Shown one piece after another: positions 24,598 to 36,505 of a stretch of DNA of 64,000 nt (position 1 is the stretch's first letter; each line of letters opens with the position of its first letter). This stretch comes from Cryptomeria japonica (taxonomy: Eukaryota > Streptophyta > Pinopsida > Cupressales > Cupressaceae). Where the stretch lies: NCBI RefSeq assembly GCF_030272615.1, contig NC_081408.1, positions 303,587,450 through 303,651,449 of the forward strand. Direction: 5' to 3'. The notes below the pieces were generated by a model that was given only the letters and a program-made list of their open reading frames with translations, ran no database searches and was not told where the DNA came from. A program made the translations under genes and the position numbers.

Positions 24598-26979
24598 CAT
24601 TAGGACCCCATATCACCCCTAATGACACCATATACCCCTTAGGACATCATATAACCCCTTAGGACACCATATGACCCCTTTTAACATCCTAGTACATGAC
24701 ATGACCCCTTAGGACACCATATGACCCCTTTTAACATCATTGTACATGAAATGACCCCTTAGGACACCATATGACCCCTTAGAACAATATGATGTCCTAA
24801 GGGGTCATATGGTGTACTAAGGAGTCATATGGTGTTCTAACACATGTGTGGCCCATTAGGACCCCATATGACCCCTCAGGACACCATATAACCCTTTTGA
24901 TGATCTTGGTATGTACAACATGACCCCTTAGGACACCATATGACCCCTTAGGACAATATAAAGTCCTAAGGAGTCATATGGTGTCCTAACATATGTATGG
25001 CCCTTTATGACCACATATGACCCCTGACAACACCATATGACCCGTTATAACACCATATGTATTTTAACGACACCATATGACCCCTTTTGACATCCTAGTA
25101 CATGATATGATTCCTTAGGACACTATATGACCCCTTATGACCAAATGATGTCCTAATGGATCATATGGTGTCCTAAGGGATCATATGGTGTTCTAATAGA
25201 TTTATGGCTCCTTAGGACCACATATGACCCTTAATGACACCATATGACCCCTTAGGACCATATGATGTCCTAATGGGTCATATGGTGTCTTAAGGAGTCA
25301 TATGGTGTTCTAACATGTGTGAGGCCCCTTAGGACCCCATATGACCCCTAACAACACCATATGACCCCTTAGGACTGTATGATGTCCTAAAGGGTTATAT
25401 GGTGTTCTAAGGGGTCATAAGGTGTTCTAACACATGTGTGGCCTCTTAGGACCCCAAATGACCCCTAACGACACCATTTGACCCCTTAGGACACCATATG
25501 ACCTCTAATGACACCATATGACCCCTTAGGAAACTATATGACCCTCACAACACCATATGAACCCTTAGAACCTCATATGACCCCTTAGGACACCATATGT
25601 CTTCTTAGGACACCATATTACCCATTAGGACACCATATGATCCATTTTAATAGCCTAGTACATGACATGACCCCTTAGGACATCATATGGTGTTCTTAAG
25701 GGTCATATGGTGTTCTAACACATGTGTGGCCCCTTAGGACCCCAAATGACCCCTAACGGTACCATATGACCCCTTAAGACACCTATATGACCTCTAACAA
25801 CACCATATGATCTCTTAGGACATTATATGACCCTCATAACACCATATGACCTTTTAGGACCCCATATGACCCCTCAAGACACCATATGTCTTCTTAGGAC
25901 ACCATATGACCCCTCGGGACACCATATGTCTTCTTAGGACACCATATGACCCCTTAGGACACCATATGAATCCTTAGGACCACATGATGTCCTAAGGCTT
26001 CATATGGTGCCCTAAGGGGTCATATGGTGTTCTAACATCTGTGTGGCCCCTTAGGACCTCATATGACCTCTAATGACATCATATGACCCCTTAGGACACC
26101 ATATGACCTCTCAGGACACGATATGATTGTTTTTAATATCCTAGTACATGACATGACCCCTTAGGACACCATATGACTCCTTTAAGCATCCTAGTATATG
26201 ATATGGCCCCTTAGGACACCATATGACCCCTTAGGACAATATGATGTCCTAAGGGATCATATGGTGGTCTAACACATGTGTGGCCCGTTAGGAGCACAAA
26301 TGACCCCTAATGATACCATATGACCTCTAACGACACCATATGACTCCTTAGGCCACTATATGACCCTCATGACACCACATGACCCCTTAGGACCCCATAT
26401 GAGCCCTTGTGACACCATATGACCCCTTCGGACACCAAATGACCCCTTAAGACATCATGTGTTCCTAAGGGGTCATATGGTGTTCTAACAATTATGTGGC
26501 CCCTTGGGACCCCAAACAACCCCTAATGACACCATATGATCTCTTAGGACACCATATGACCTCTAACGACACCATATGACCCCTTAGGACACTATATGAC
26601 CCATAGGACACCATGTGACTTCTTAGGACACCATATGACCCCTTAAGACCCCATATGACCCCTTAGGACATCATATTGTCCTAAGAGTCTTATGGTGTCC
26701 TAACACATTTGTGGTCCCTTAGGACCTCATATGACCCCTCAAGACACCATATGACCCTTTTAACATCCTGGTAGGACACCATATGACCCCTTAGGACAAT
26801 ATGATGTCCTAAGGGGTCATATGGTGTCTTAAGGGGTCATATGTTGTTCTAACACATGTGGCCCCTTAGGACCACAAATGATCCCTTAGGACACCATATG
26901 ACCCTTTTTAACATCCTGGTATGTACGACATGACCCCTTAGGGAACCATATGAGCCCTAAGGAAACAATATGATATCCC
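24598..26979 (+). repeat. 20-bp satellite array, left arm
   Basis: Tandem copies of CATATGACCCCTTAGGACAC (20 bp), mostly in this orientation, with regular local flips. Each higher-order unit of about 110-220 bp includes AACACATGTGTGG and often a variant monomer ttttaacatcctagtacatg. The monomer holds two palindromes, CATATG and CCTTAGG (odd-length). Confidence 0.95.
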
Positions 26980-26999
26980 TATTGTCCTCATTTTTGTTT

Positions 27000-28927
27000 T
27001 CAAAATTGATGGACCATTACATAAAAAAATTGTCAAAAAATAAAAATTTTACTATATGGCAAGCTTCTCGATGCGGAATTTCACCTTATCTTTTGGACTA
27101 GACTAAGCCTCAGGCCACCCTCAAACCACGTTTCGAATTTCATCGCATTATGGGTTCGTTTGCTATGTTTTTCCTTCAATTCCGGTTTTTTTCTCCCTAA
27201 CTATAGGTGGGAAATTTTCCTTAAGTTGCAAGTTTTATGTTTTCCTTTGTTTTAGTCTTTGTAGGGAAATTTTTACTTAATTACAAGTGCACTTTATGAA
27301 ATTAGAACTTGTAACTTGCTTTTCATTTCCCCCTTTATGCTTTTTGGCTTTTTAAGTCATAATAGGAACTTTTTGGGTAAGTTACAAGTTAATTTTAAAT
27401 TATAAATTTAAAAGTCACTTATAATTCTTTTATAAAGTTCCTATTTAAGTGATTTTACTTGTAATAGGGATTTTATTTCCCTATTACATTTTTTATTTTC
27501 TAAGCCACTTGTAAAGGGAATTTTAAATCCCCATTACAAGTTCTTTTTTAAAGTTAAGTTATTAAAACTTGTTGAGGGGATTTTATTTTCCTCTTACAAG
27601 TTATTATAACTTGTATTTCTCTCACAAAAACCTGAATTGCCTTATGAATGAAAATAAAGGCATTTTAAAACTTGCTAAAGGGTTTTAAAAACCCATTTTT
27701 GCCTTGTGCAATAAAAATTGACATTTTAAACTTGTAATATGAAGAAAGAAACCTGATTTTCATTGTTACATGCAAATTTAAACTTGTTGCATTTCTCAAA
27801 GAACCCGACCAGCCAAGGAAGGTGAATTTGTTGAAGTTTTCAAGCAAATTTTGTGGAGGAATTTTAGGGGGTAAGAGGCATTTTGGATTGTCTCCTATTT
27901 TCATGCATTTGTAAGCACATCCCACACCATTTGAAGGTTCAAATTGCTAGGTTTTTTATGATTTATAAACCACAAAAAATGTGTTTATTAATGCCATGAT
28001 TTTCTTTGAAATTTGTCACAATTTTAACAATTTCCTAAATAGTTTTTTCTTCCTTCACCTAAGTGTGGGGTTTGGATAGAGATTTGAACCATTTTTCTTG
28101 CATCTTGAAACGCGTTTTTGCTATTATTCTTCAAATTCAGGTTTGAAAAAACATGGCAAGGATTTTGGAGTTTATTTCTATTTAAAGGATTGCTTTCTCC
28201 ATTCAAAGATTATTTCATCTCTTGAAGAGGCATCTTGGATAAGCAAGGTAAGTTTTCTTTTGGTTTTTGTTTTCTTGCTTTGTTTATTTTCTCTTCTTAT
28301 TTGATCTTTCTAGTTGTAAATTTGTATATATGTTGGCTTTGCCCTAAAATCAATTTTGTGAGAGAGATTTCCCCTTTGCAAAGCAATTTGTGAATTGCAT
28401 TGATCTTCCCCATTTTCTCTCTTTACTTGTATTCAGGATTTTAAATCCTGATTACAAGTAGGATGAAAATAATTGATCTTCCCCTATGGTTGGAATATTT
28501 TAACCATCTTTTGTTGAAATTCCAAGTTTCAAAGATGAAAAATACCCATTCTTTCAAAATCAGGTTTTTAGAACTAGATTACATGTTGAAAGTTCTTCCC
28601 ATTTTCTTGAAGATGATATTCTCAAAATCCTTCCATTTTCATCCATATTTATTGCCATTATTTGTACATTCCATTCACGCCATTTCCCGGATGTCAAAAT
28701 CTCCTTTTTCACTCATTTCTCCATTTTTCGTTTTACAAGTATACTTGCATCGGGTTTCAAAAATCTGATTGCGTGTGTGTTCTTCCCCACTTGTATACTT
28801 GTAAAACTTTCCCCATAACTGAAATTGGTCAAGATCAAGTTTCCAACATTCCCATTTATTTCCCATCTTTCTTTCACAAAGTTGTAAAGTCCAAGGGCTA
28901 GAGTACTTCCCATTTGAAGAAGAAAAA
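27000..28927 (+). other. AT-rich leader of the 9.5-kb insertion
   Basis: Rich in repeats of ttacaagt / acttgtaa and aggga(a)tttt (27270-27620), also seen near 35520-35600. A donor-like aag|gtaagtttt sits at 28247. No coding similarity. It precedes the long broken ORF and is probably its 5' untranslated region. Confidence 0.4.
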
Positions 28928-29804
28928 ATGTTAGTTGCAGTTGATTATGATGTTGCTTTAACACTTTTAAGTCTTCATCGCAACATACCAGGTTGTTCTT
29001 CAATGTCAGATTTACCATCATTGCCCATTCCAAAGAAGATGAAGTATAAATATGACAAGTACCAGAATGAAGTTTCCCCTTCACAAGTTTCCTCTCCTTT
29101 GGATCATATCAAGGATACAAAGATATGGCATATTCATATGTTAGAATTCATTAAAAGGGTGGAGGATCGCAAGGATAGTAATATGCAGCGGTTGTTGGAT
29201 AGCCACATTCATCATGCATCTTCTTTTCTACTGGTTGTCCTAGAACCTGAATTTGTTCTCGCTTGCACTCACCACTTCGACAAGGAGACGAGAACCATTA
29301 GAAATGATGATGGTGAGGAGATAATCGTCCTTGGTGTGGATACTATTGAGAAAGTCTTCACAATACCATCAGTACCTATGTATATGGAGATTTCAAAGGA
29401 TAGTATAGCTGAGTACTATGTCAAGAGGAAAAAGGACTGCAAATGCCACAATAACAGGTAGATTCATGGGCAAATGCTTTCACAAGGTGGGCTAAGTTGT
29501 ACCATTGTGACTTCAAGTGGGAAATTAGAGACATCATTACTCTCCTCAGCAGGATGATGGGTCTTGAGCACTCTAATGTTTTTGAGCCCTGGATGTATTA
29601 GTTTACCATGTTCATAAGTTAGTCCCATCATATATCATGGGGAGAGATTATCAGTGACGCTTTGTGTGAACAACTTGCAGCAGTCCCTAATACCATTACC
29701 TTCTACATGAATTCATACTTAGTGTATTTAGTAGCATCACTTAGACATTTCCTTGGTCTTTCTACCAAGGGTGATCTCTTGCTTATACCTGTATGGGAAT
29801 ACTA

Positions 29805-30461
29805 TGTCATGAATCATTTTGTTTAATAATGTGCAATTTAAAGATGTAATGTGATTTTGAAATTTAAAATAGATTATATCATTCATAATCTAGTGTGAGG
29901 AAATATAGTTGTTTTTTACTCCTGCAATTGATATGAAATTTGACATTTAATATTCTTTTGGGTTTGTCAATACTGATAAACTTTTGAGTGCAAGTAATGT
30001 AGGATGAGGTGAAGGAGGTCGAAGGAGAGAACACGAATTAGGTAGAATTGCTTTTAACTAAATGACTTCGATGGAAAAAGGAATCTCTCACACACCACAG
30101 TAGAAAAGTTTGTTTGTGCAATTGTGACGTCATCAATGTATGATTTTGTAATAGAAACAAAATGATGTGAGTAATTGGTAATCGTTACATTGATTTCGTC
30201 TATAAAGGTGAAAATTAGTTTGCTATTTAGAGTTACGAAATTTATCGACTTAACGTTCTTTATTAAGATGACTTAATGTTTCTAGAAAAAGAGAATGCAA
30301 ATATAATTTTATTTATGATTGATGTGTTTACAATTATAAAGAATTTGCATGCATGAAATTTCGATAATTGTTTTATAATTTGTCTTATTTTAAAGTGATT
30401 AAGATAATTTTTATTTCAATTTGAAATATTATGTTTCAAATATTCTTGTATATGATTTAGG

Positions 30462-30498
<37 letters not shown>

Positions 30499-32890
30499 TC
30501 TTTATTTTAAAACATTTTTACAAATAGAAATAAATAAATCAGATGTTTAATATATATAAATATACAATTAATTTATATTTATATCCTAATGTTTTAAGTA
30601 GGTTTTCTTTTTATTTTTTTTAAAACCATATTACAAATATATTATTATATATTATTGTTTTATTAAATATGTTAATAGTAAAAGGTGGTGGGTTGAAAGA
30701 GTAAAACAACTAATAGAAGCCAATGGTAGAGCCGTTTTGGTTGGTTTGGTAGTCAACTTCCTCCACCTACGGTAGTCGTTGTCGAACCAATTATTTAGGT
30801 CGAAGCATGATAAGAGACTTAACACTCCCACGACCCTTGGTGGGTGACTTGGCATGAAACTCTGATCCTCGATGAATTAGCTGAGAAGTCGATAGATAAC
30901 TTAAACTCCTCCATGATCCATGTGAGAGGTGGTCGAGTTAGCTCTCCACGATTGCAGAGAACAGCAATCAAAGGCCAAAGGACTATAGTGGTGGCATAAA
31001 CAAAGAAAAACGTGAAAAGAACTGGCAGAAATAATAGGAAAAGCATTGAAATAGCCTTAGCACATGTTGAAAAACTCAGTTTCACTTCCTCCATCCCACG
31101 CATCACGTGTAAAACTGAAGTGTTACTTCTCCATTTCCACACAGCAAGATAAGGTAATAAATGCAACTTATAGCAAACAGTAAGATATGGTGAAGTCGAT
31201 AAGAAGCATCGACTCATGCAACAATTAAAGCTCAAACTGAAATCATTGCAAGGTTTAACGATAAAAAGTCTTGATCTTGCCACGAAATGAGGGTTTGTAT
31301 TTAACTTAAAGACTATGCATGTTATACACCTATGGGTTTAAAGACATGCATGGAGATTACAGTTAGAACCAACTACTATGTGGGTAGTTGAACTAATAGA
31401 CGTGACAATAGAAATAATGGTAATAGTAAATAAAGGCCCAAAGGATAGCAGAAAACATAGCTCGGGATTAGAATAAATAGAAGTATAAACACACACATTC
31501 ATTCATTCTTTCTCACAAGGAGAGAAGAGTGATAATTTCTTGAAGGGAAGGTTAAAATAGAAGAGAGGAGAAGCTATTGGGATATTATCGTAGAGATTGA
31601 GCGATAGAGATAGTTTGATATAGAAATAAGAATAGTTGGAGAGAGAGAGAGACTTGCGATCAAGGCATGGAATCATTTGATGAAAGAACGTCAAGGTCAA
31701 AATCTTACAAACCACTCTAAGTTTTCAAGAGGTTAGAATTGTTTGTTTATGTTTATTTTATTTGTTATATTTGGTATAAAATGTGTATAAATGGAAGTTT
31801 AGATAATAGGTATGTACGCCCAAATGGGTAGCAATTATTATTATTTTATTTGAAATGCTTTGTAAACCATTGTGGAATAGAAGAAAAAAATTTAGAGAAA
31901 AGATGTTGTTAATATCGTATTTTGCACAAAAATAATTAGTTCTAATTCTATTTTAAGAATGTGTTTGCGAACTTTTGGTTATATATGAGATTAATTTCAT
32001 ACATGTATAACACCTTCTTTTGTATGTACCTTATTTAGTTGAAAGATTGATTTTAAGATTATTGCTTATAAAAGTTTATCGTTTCCAAAATATGAAAGAT
32101 TGTCTTCGATAGATATATTAGACAAGTAATGATTAGAAAGGAAAATGATATCTCTATTTTTTTGTTTTAAAAGAAAGATTGTATTCTCAATGGAATTTGT
32201 GTTTGAGGGAATCAAGCTAGGGTTAAGCTTGAGTTAGAAAATTTACATTTTGGGACGGGTTCCGAATGTGGATGTTTTTAGGGAGAATAGTTGCTTTTTC
32301 CAACTATTATTTTGTTGTGCATGGCATATACTCGGCTAAGTTATTGTTTGAATTATCCATAGAAAATGATGGAAATTCCTTATTTATGCTCTCTACCACA
32401 TCCTAGTATGATAGCGAATGCTTGTTTCTTAGAATGAAGTAGAAAAATGAAAATGCATATATTATCTAGGCATGCACCAGATTCCCTCTTGCTTTGAATT
32501 CTTTAGTTAAACCAATTCGTGTAGGGTCAGGTATTCTTGATTAACCAAGAATTTTGGGGAAGCGTAAGCTTCAAGGTTGGGCAGAAAAAGCACCTGATTC
32601 TTGTTCTCGTTTGCATTCAAAAGACAAAAGGAAGCGACTTAGACTAAAGATCGACGGATGCATCTTCTTGTATATTCTTAAGGCAATTGGAAGCCTAAGT
32701 AGGAAATAAGAACTTCCTAGTATGAAATTATATTATTCATGTGCATTATAATGATATATCTATGAATGCTTTTATATCCATATTCGATGTTTGTTTATAT
32801 CTTGTATAAAATATGCTTAGAGATTGAAATTTAAGTTTATTTATGAATAAAGAGTAGTTTAGGTTTAGATCCTAGATTGACATCTTTACA
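29805..32890. mobile_element. 3.1-kb LTR-like insertion (probable solo LTR)
   Basis: TACTA is present on both sides (29800-29804 and 32891-32895), and the insert starts TGTCATGAATC and ends CATCTTTACA, so it has TG...CA ends and a 5-bp duplication. Removing it rejoins the host frame (VWEYY then DQLPL). It holds a TA microsatellite (30464-30496) and no coding region that I can recognise. Confidence 0.8.
30464..30496. repeat. (TA)n microsatellite
   Basis: About 16 uninterrupted TA units. Confidence 0.95.
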
Positions 32891-35677
32891 TACTATGATC
32901 AACTCCCCTTAAGACCCAATAGATTACACTTCAGGAAGGTTCAAGATGCATTATTTGGTTACTTCATGTGCAAGTTTGACAAGAATCTAAATAACAAAAG
33001 GGTGTCAGATGAAGAATGGGAAAGAGTGAATGAGTATAGTTGCTTGTTCCTTCAATTCTCGACTTTCACTTGTATAAGAATCATATTTTACAGTGGCCAG
33101 GCATACATGCTTCCTAGATACTCGACTAATAAGATTATTCTTATGGAGTTGGGAAGACAGATCATGGTTGTACATGCACATCAATTTGTCAGACATAAGG
33201 TTGGGATGGGGATTTGTACAACCAACCCATTGAATATTGGTCAGTACTCCCTTATCACATCCACCAAAGCCAAAGTTATGGAGACCGAGATACAAGAGAT
33301 TAAACTCAAAAGGTTTAAGTTCAGGGTAGATTTTGACTACGGAGGTATGAAGGAAAAGATCAAAAATTTCTTCACACATGTGCATGGAATTGAGGATATA
33401 TGGGTAGATCTCCGTATAAAAATATAGGTTCTCAAGATGGACTATTGCAAGCTCACCCTTGATTAATTTATTGATTTGACATGGTAGACATTTCACAAGG
33501 AATGATTGATGATGAGAATGTGCTTGATCCAAAGTATGTCTCATGAAGGGTTGACGAAGCCCCACTTCCTTTAATCCAATGGTCACATAAATAATGCACT
33601 TCCATTCTTCAGAGATTTCAACCTATCTTAGCTAACACCAACACTTGGCTCAAAGGTAATGGTGTTAGATTCATGAATATTAAGGTTGGAAAAGAAGATG
33701 ACTCTACGGGACCCCTTGGATGTAAGTCTGAGTTTCAGATCGACAACAAGGAGGGTGCATCATCCTTAGGCACTAGGATCAATTTGCAGGTTAGTTGAGC
33801 AATAGCCCTTCCTCCCGAGGAGGCGACAGTTCATGGAAAAGAAAAATCCCAGATTCACATTCATGTGATTGATCTTGATAATCTAGAGGAAGGACAACAA
33901 TCCGATGATGCTCCTAAGTCACTAGCTTTGAAGTCACCTCATGAGATTCCCTCCTCAATTTCCATGGAGTTGCCTATATCTCCTCCTGACATAGTAATGG
34001 ATGAGTCCCCTCAGAATCTCATTCCTATTTCAGCAGTTGAGCCACCTCTTGATCATCAACAAGATAGTTTGTCGGAAATCTTTGAGGATACTCCTCAATG
34101 CATTCATTTGTTAGAGTTTTATATCTCTACTTTCATCTTTGAAGAGTTTATGAGACAATATTCATGCCCTTTGGTTATCGAGAAAATAGTGGTTGTCATC
34201 CAAACAAATACTTCTCCCAAGGTGACCATAGTTGTTCAAACAGAAATTGCTTATCCTTTGTCTTCAGTAGCTACTAGAGGAGAACTAGTCATTTTACCCC
34301 CATGGCTTAGTTCTTTTACTCCCAAGAGGAAGAAGCGGGAAATTTCTCCTAATGTCTTTGATTATCACCAACTCAAACAATCTAGGCCCAAGGTTTCTAA
34401 AAAAGCCAAGACAATCTCAAGGGTAATTATTGATAGCAACAAGATGAAAGTGGCAGAAACTCTTGAGCCTCTTGCAGATAAGCCCCATGAGGAAATGTAG
34501 GTTGCTGATTATAGGGTTACAAGGATATAATTTGGTAAACAAACACATGAAGTGTTCAAGCATAATGCCCAATAGTTTGTAGCTTCACTAATGCAGTGGT
34601 ATGATGAACTTTTCATGAAGAAAGATAAGCTAGAAGAGGAGAATAAGCAACTTGTTGTAGCTATTCATAAAATCACAAAACCTTCTGGTGAAGGGAGTAA
34701 TCCTTCAAGTTATTCCGGTTCACAAGAGTCAATTCAGGGAGTTGAAAGAGCTACTCAGAAGGTACAAGCATTGGATTCTTGGGTGGATCAACTTCATGAG
34801 CTATGTGCGCAAGTGCTGAAAGACATATTCCAAATGATGACTAAGTTGGAGACTATTGAAGAAAAAATGAATCATACCTTTGAGACTTTCAAACAGAATT
34901 TGGAAAGGGTTGAAGGTAGATTGATAGTTTGACACAAGATGCCTTGACAATAGTTGAGTGTTCTTCAGGAGCATGCCATTATTTCTTCCAGGGTCATGTA
35001 TCTGGAATTTGAAGAACTTATAGAGAACAAAGCCCTTGTTCTTAAATCCATCATTGAAGAGATTGATGAGATGATGAGGTTGCGAGTTGAAGTATTCCAA
35101 GGTGTTGTTTCTCATTATGAGAAGGCCTCTTGCATTATCATGAGTCAGAATGGAAAGTTGATACCAGAAGAAGTGCTCGCAGATCTATAGATGAAGATTC
35201 ATAATGAGTGGAGTGAACAATTTCTAGCTGCCTTAGTTCAAGTTTTGATGAAACATCAAATATTCTTGCATGAAATCTAGTCCACTTTGGAGAAGAATAA
35301 CTCTATGCTTCTTCAATGCAATCATACCATTGTAGAGACCATGATAACAAGCCGAATCCTCTTGATCTACGAATGATCATCCAAAAGTTCGAAGGATTCA
35401 TGTCTTTTTCAACACTTAGTTGCATTTTTTTTTCACAATTGTAATCTCTTAGGTGTATTTTTCCTTTTGACATGTTTACCTGTAAAAACATTTTGTAAAT
35501 TGCAATTCAAGTCATTACTTGCACTTTTGTAATTACAAGTAGATAAGTAACAAGTCAATTTAGAATAGGACTTGTAACTTTTAATAAGTCATAGTTACTT
35601 ATTGAATAAGTCTTGGTGGTTGAGAGAATTTCTCAAGTTAGTTAGGATCCTCCCACCTTTTTCTCAAGAATCCTTTC

Positions 35678-35686
35678 CTATAAATA
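35678..35686 (+). promoter_or_regulatory. TATA-like box in the 3' part of the 9.5-kb insertion
   Basis: CTATAAATA, followed about 60 bp on by an A-rich leader with repeated gactttgtg phrases, resembles the U3-R junction of a plant LTR. It is the main reason to read 35400-36500 as an LTR. Confidence 0.45.
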
Positions 35687-36505
35687 CGTGAGGGGGTCTA
35701 TTGTAATCTTTATCTTTTGAAAAGCAACCAAAAACTCTGCCAAATTTGCAGCAAAGAAGTCCTTGAGCTTTTATGTGTAAATTGAATAATTGAAAGGAAT
35801 AGAATAAAATTACTCAAGTGTTGAGACTTTGTGCTATATTCTGGAGTTTATGTTCAATATTACCTTTCTTGCAAGTTTTTCTTAAAGGACTTAATCAAAT
35901 TTGATTTGCAGACTTTGTGTTGCAAGTATTGAAGATTAATTTAGTTCAAGTAGAAGTTCTATTGAGAAAAGTTGTAAGACTTTGTGCTTACACTTGTTCT
36001 TAGAAGAGATTAAAAGTAGATTTTACAATAAGAAATTGCTCTGAAACTGTGAGCTCACACTAGTTCTTGTTGTCTTCTGTAGAAAGAAATAAGTTATTTT
36101 AGACTTTGTGTTGTCGTAGTTTGTTCTTGATATCATTCTAATAGAAAAGGGTAGATAGGACTTCATATTGTCAAGACTTTAAGCTTTATATTGTTGTCTC
36201 ATCCTAAAGGAAGTGACAAAAGTCTTTGAACTTTCAAGAAACTTCATTTCCTTTCTCTCATTTCATTTTTAAAAGTTGTTATTGTTGTTTTATGTTAAAT
36301 CGCTATCACTTTTCTATGAAGAGAAAAGGATATTAGCTTTCTTGAAAAAAGAAGAAAGACTGTTGTTCCATCCTATTTTAGTTTTAGTATTAGATAGATA
36401 GGGGGAGCCTTCCCTTAATTAGGTGAGTTTTACTCACACACTATTGGTCGAAGCCACAATTTTGTATATTTCCCCAAGTGTACAAAATTTTTAACCAACA
36501 ATCCC

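Larger units (their letters stand above)
28928..35369 (+). pseudogene. long broken ORF of unknown family in the 9.5-kb insertion
   Basis: Part 1 (28928-29461) starts MLVAVDYDVALTLLSLH and includes GVDTIEKVFTIPSVPMYMEI. After a frameshift it continues RWAKLYHCDFKWEIRDIITL to IPVWEYY at 29804. Part 2 resumes at 32896 with DQLPL and RKVQDALFGYFMCKFDKN, then passes through several frameshifts and stops (33428, 33540, 33798, 34498, 34930, 35188) to 35369. About 1,100 codons in all. The C-terminal third is coiled-coil-like (KLEEENKQLV; TKLETIEEKMNHTFETF). No reverse transcriptase, integrase or protease is present. I do not recognise the family; a gag-like or captured plant protein are possibilities. 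Confidence 0.6.
26980..36500 (+). mobile_element. 9.5-kb retroelement-like insertion in the satellite
   Basis: ATCCC lies on both sides (26975-26979 and 36501-36505). Joining the outer sides restores a normal satellite flip (aatatgatatccc then aaggggtcat). The right end ttaaccaaca looks like an LTR end; the left end starts TATTGTCC rather than TG, and this base pattern also occurs in the satellite, so that border is less sure. A TATA-like region (35678) and leader-like 3' part suggest an LTR, but I found no matching 5' copy. Confidence 0.6.

Noticed and set aside
23170-24622. Several Ser/Leu/Pro-rich open frames on the plus strand
   Set aside because: They come from CT-rich repeat DNA, appear in several frames at once and have no domain.
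24598-26979. CRISPR-like regular short repeats
   Set aside because: Repeats are contiguous with no unique spacers, flip orientation and lie in plant nuclear DNA; they are a satellite.
30652-31283. Minus-strand frames of 67 and 154 codons
   Set aside because: Inside the LTR-like insert 29805-32890; no domain and no conserved pattern.
33005-33586. 193-codon minus-strand frame
   Set aside because: Antisense shadow of the broken ORF on the plus strand, which continues the same protein before and after.
26980-36500. Calling this a full LTR retrotransposon with paired LTRs
   Set aside because: I could not find the 3' LTR-like sequence repeated at the 5' end, so only a retroelement-like insertion is claimed.
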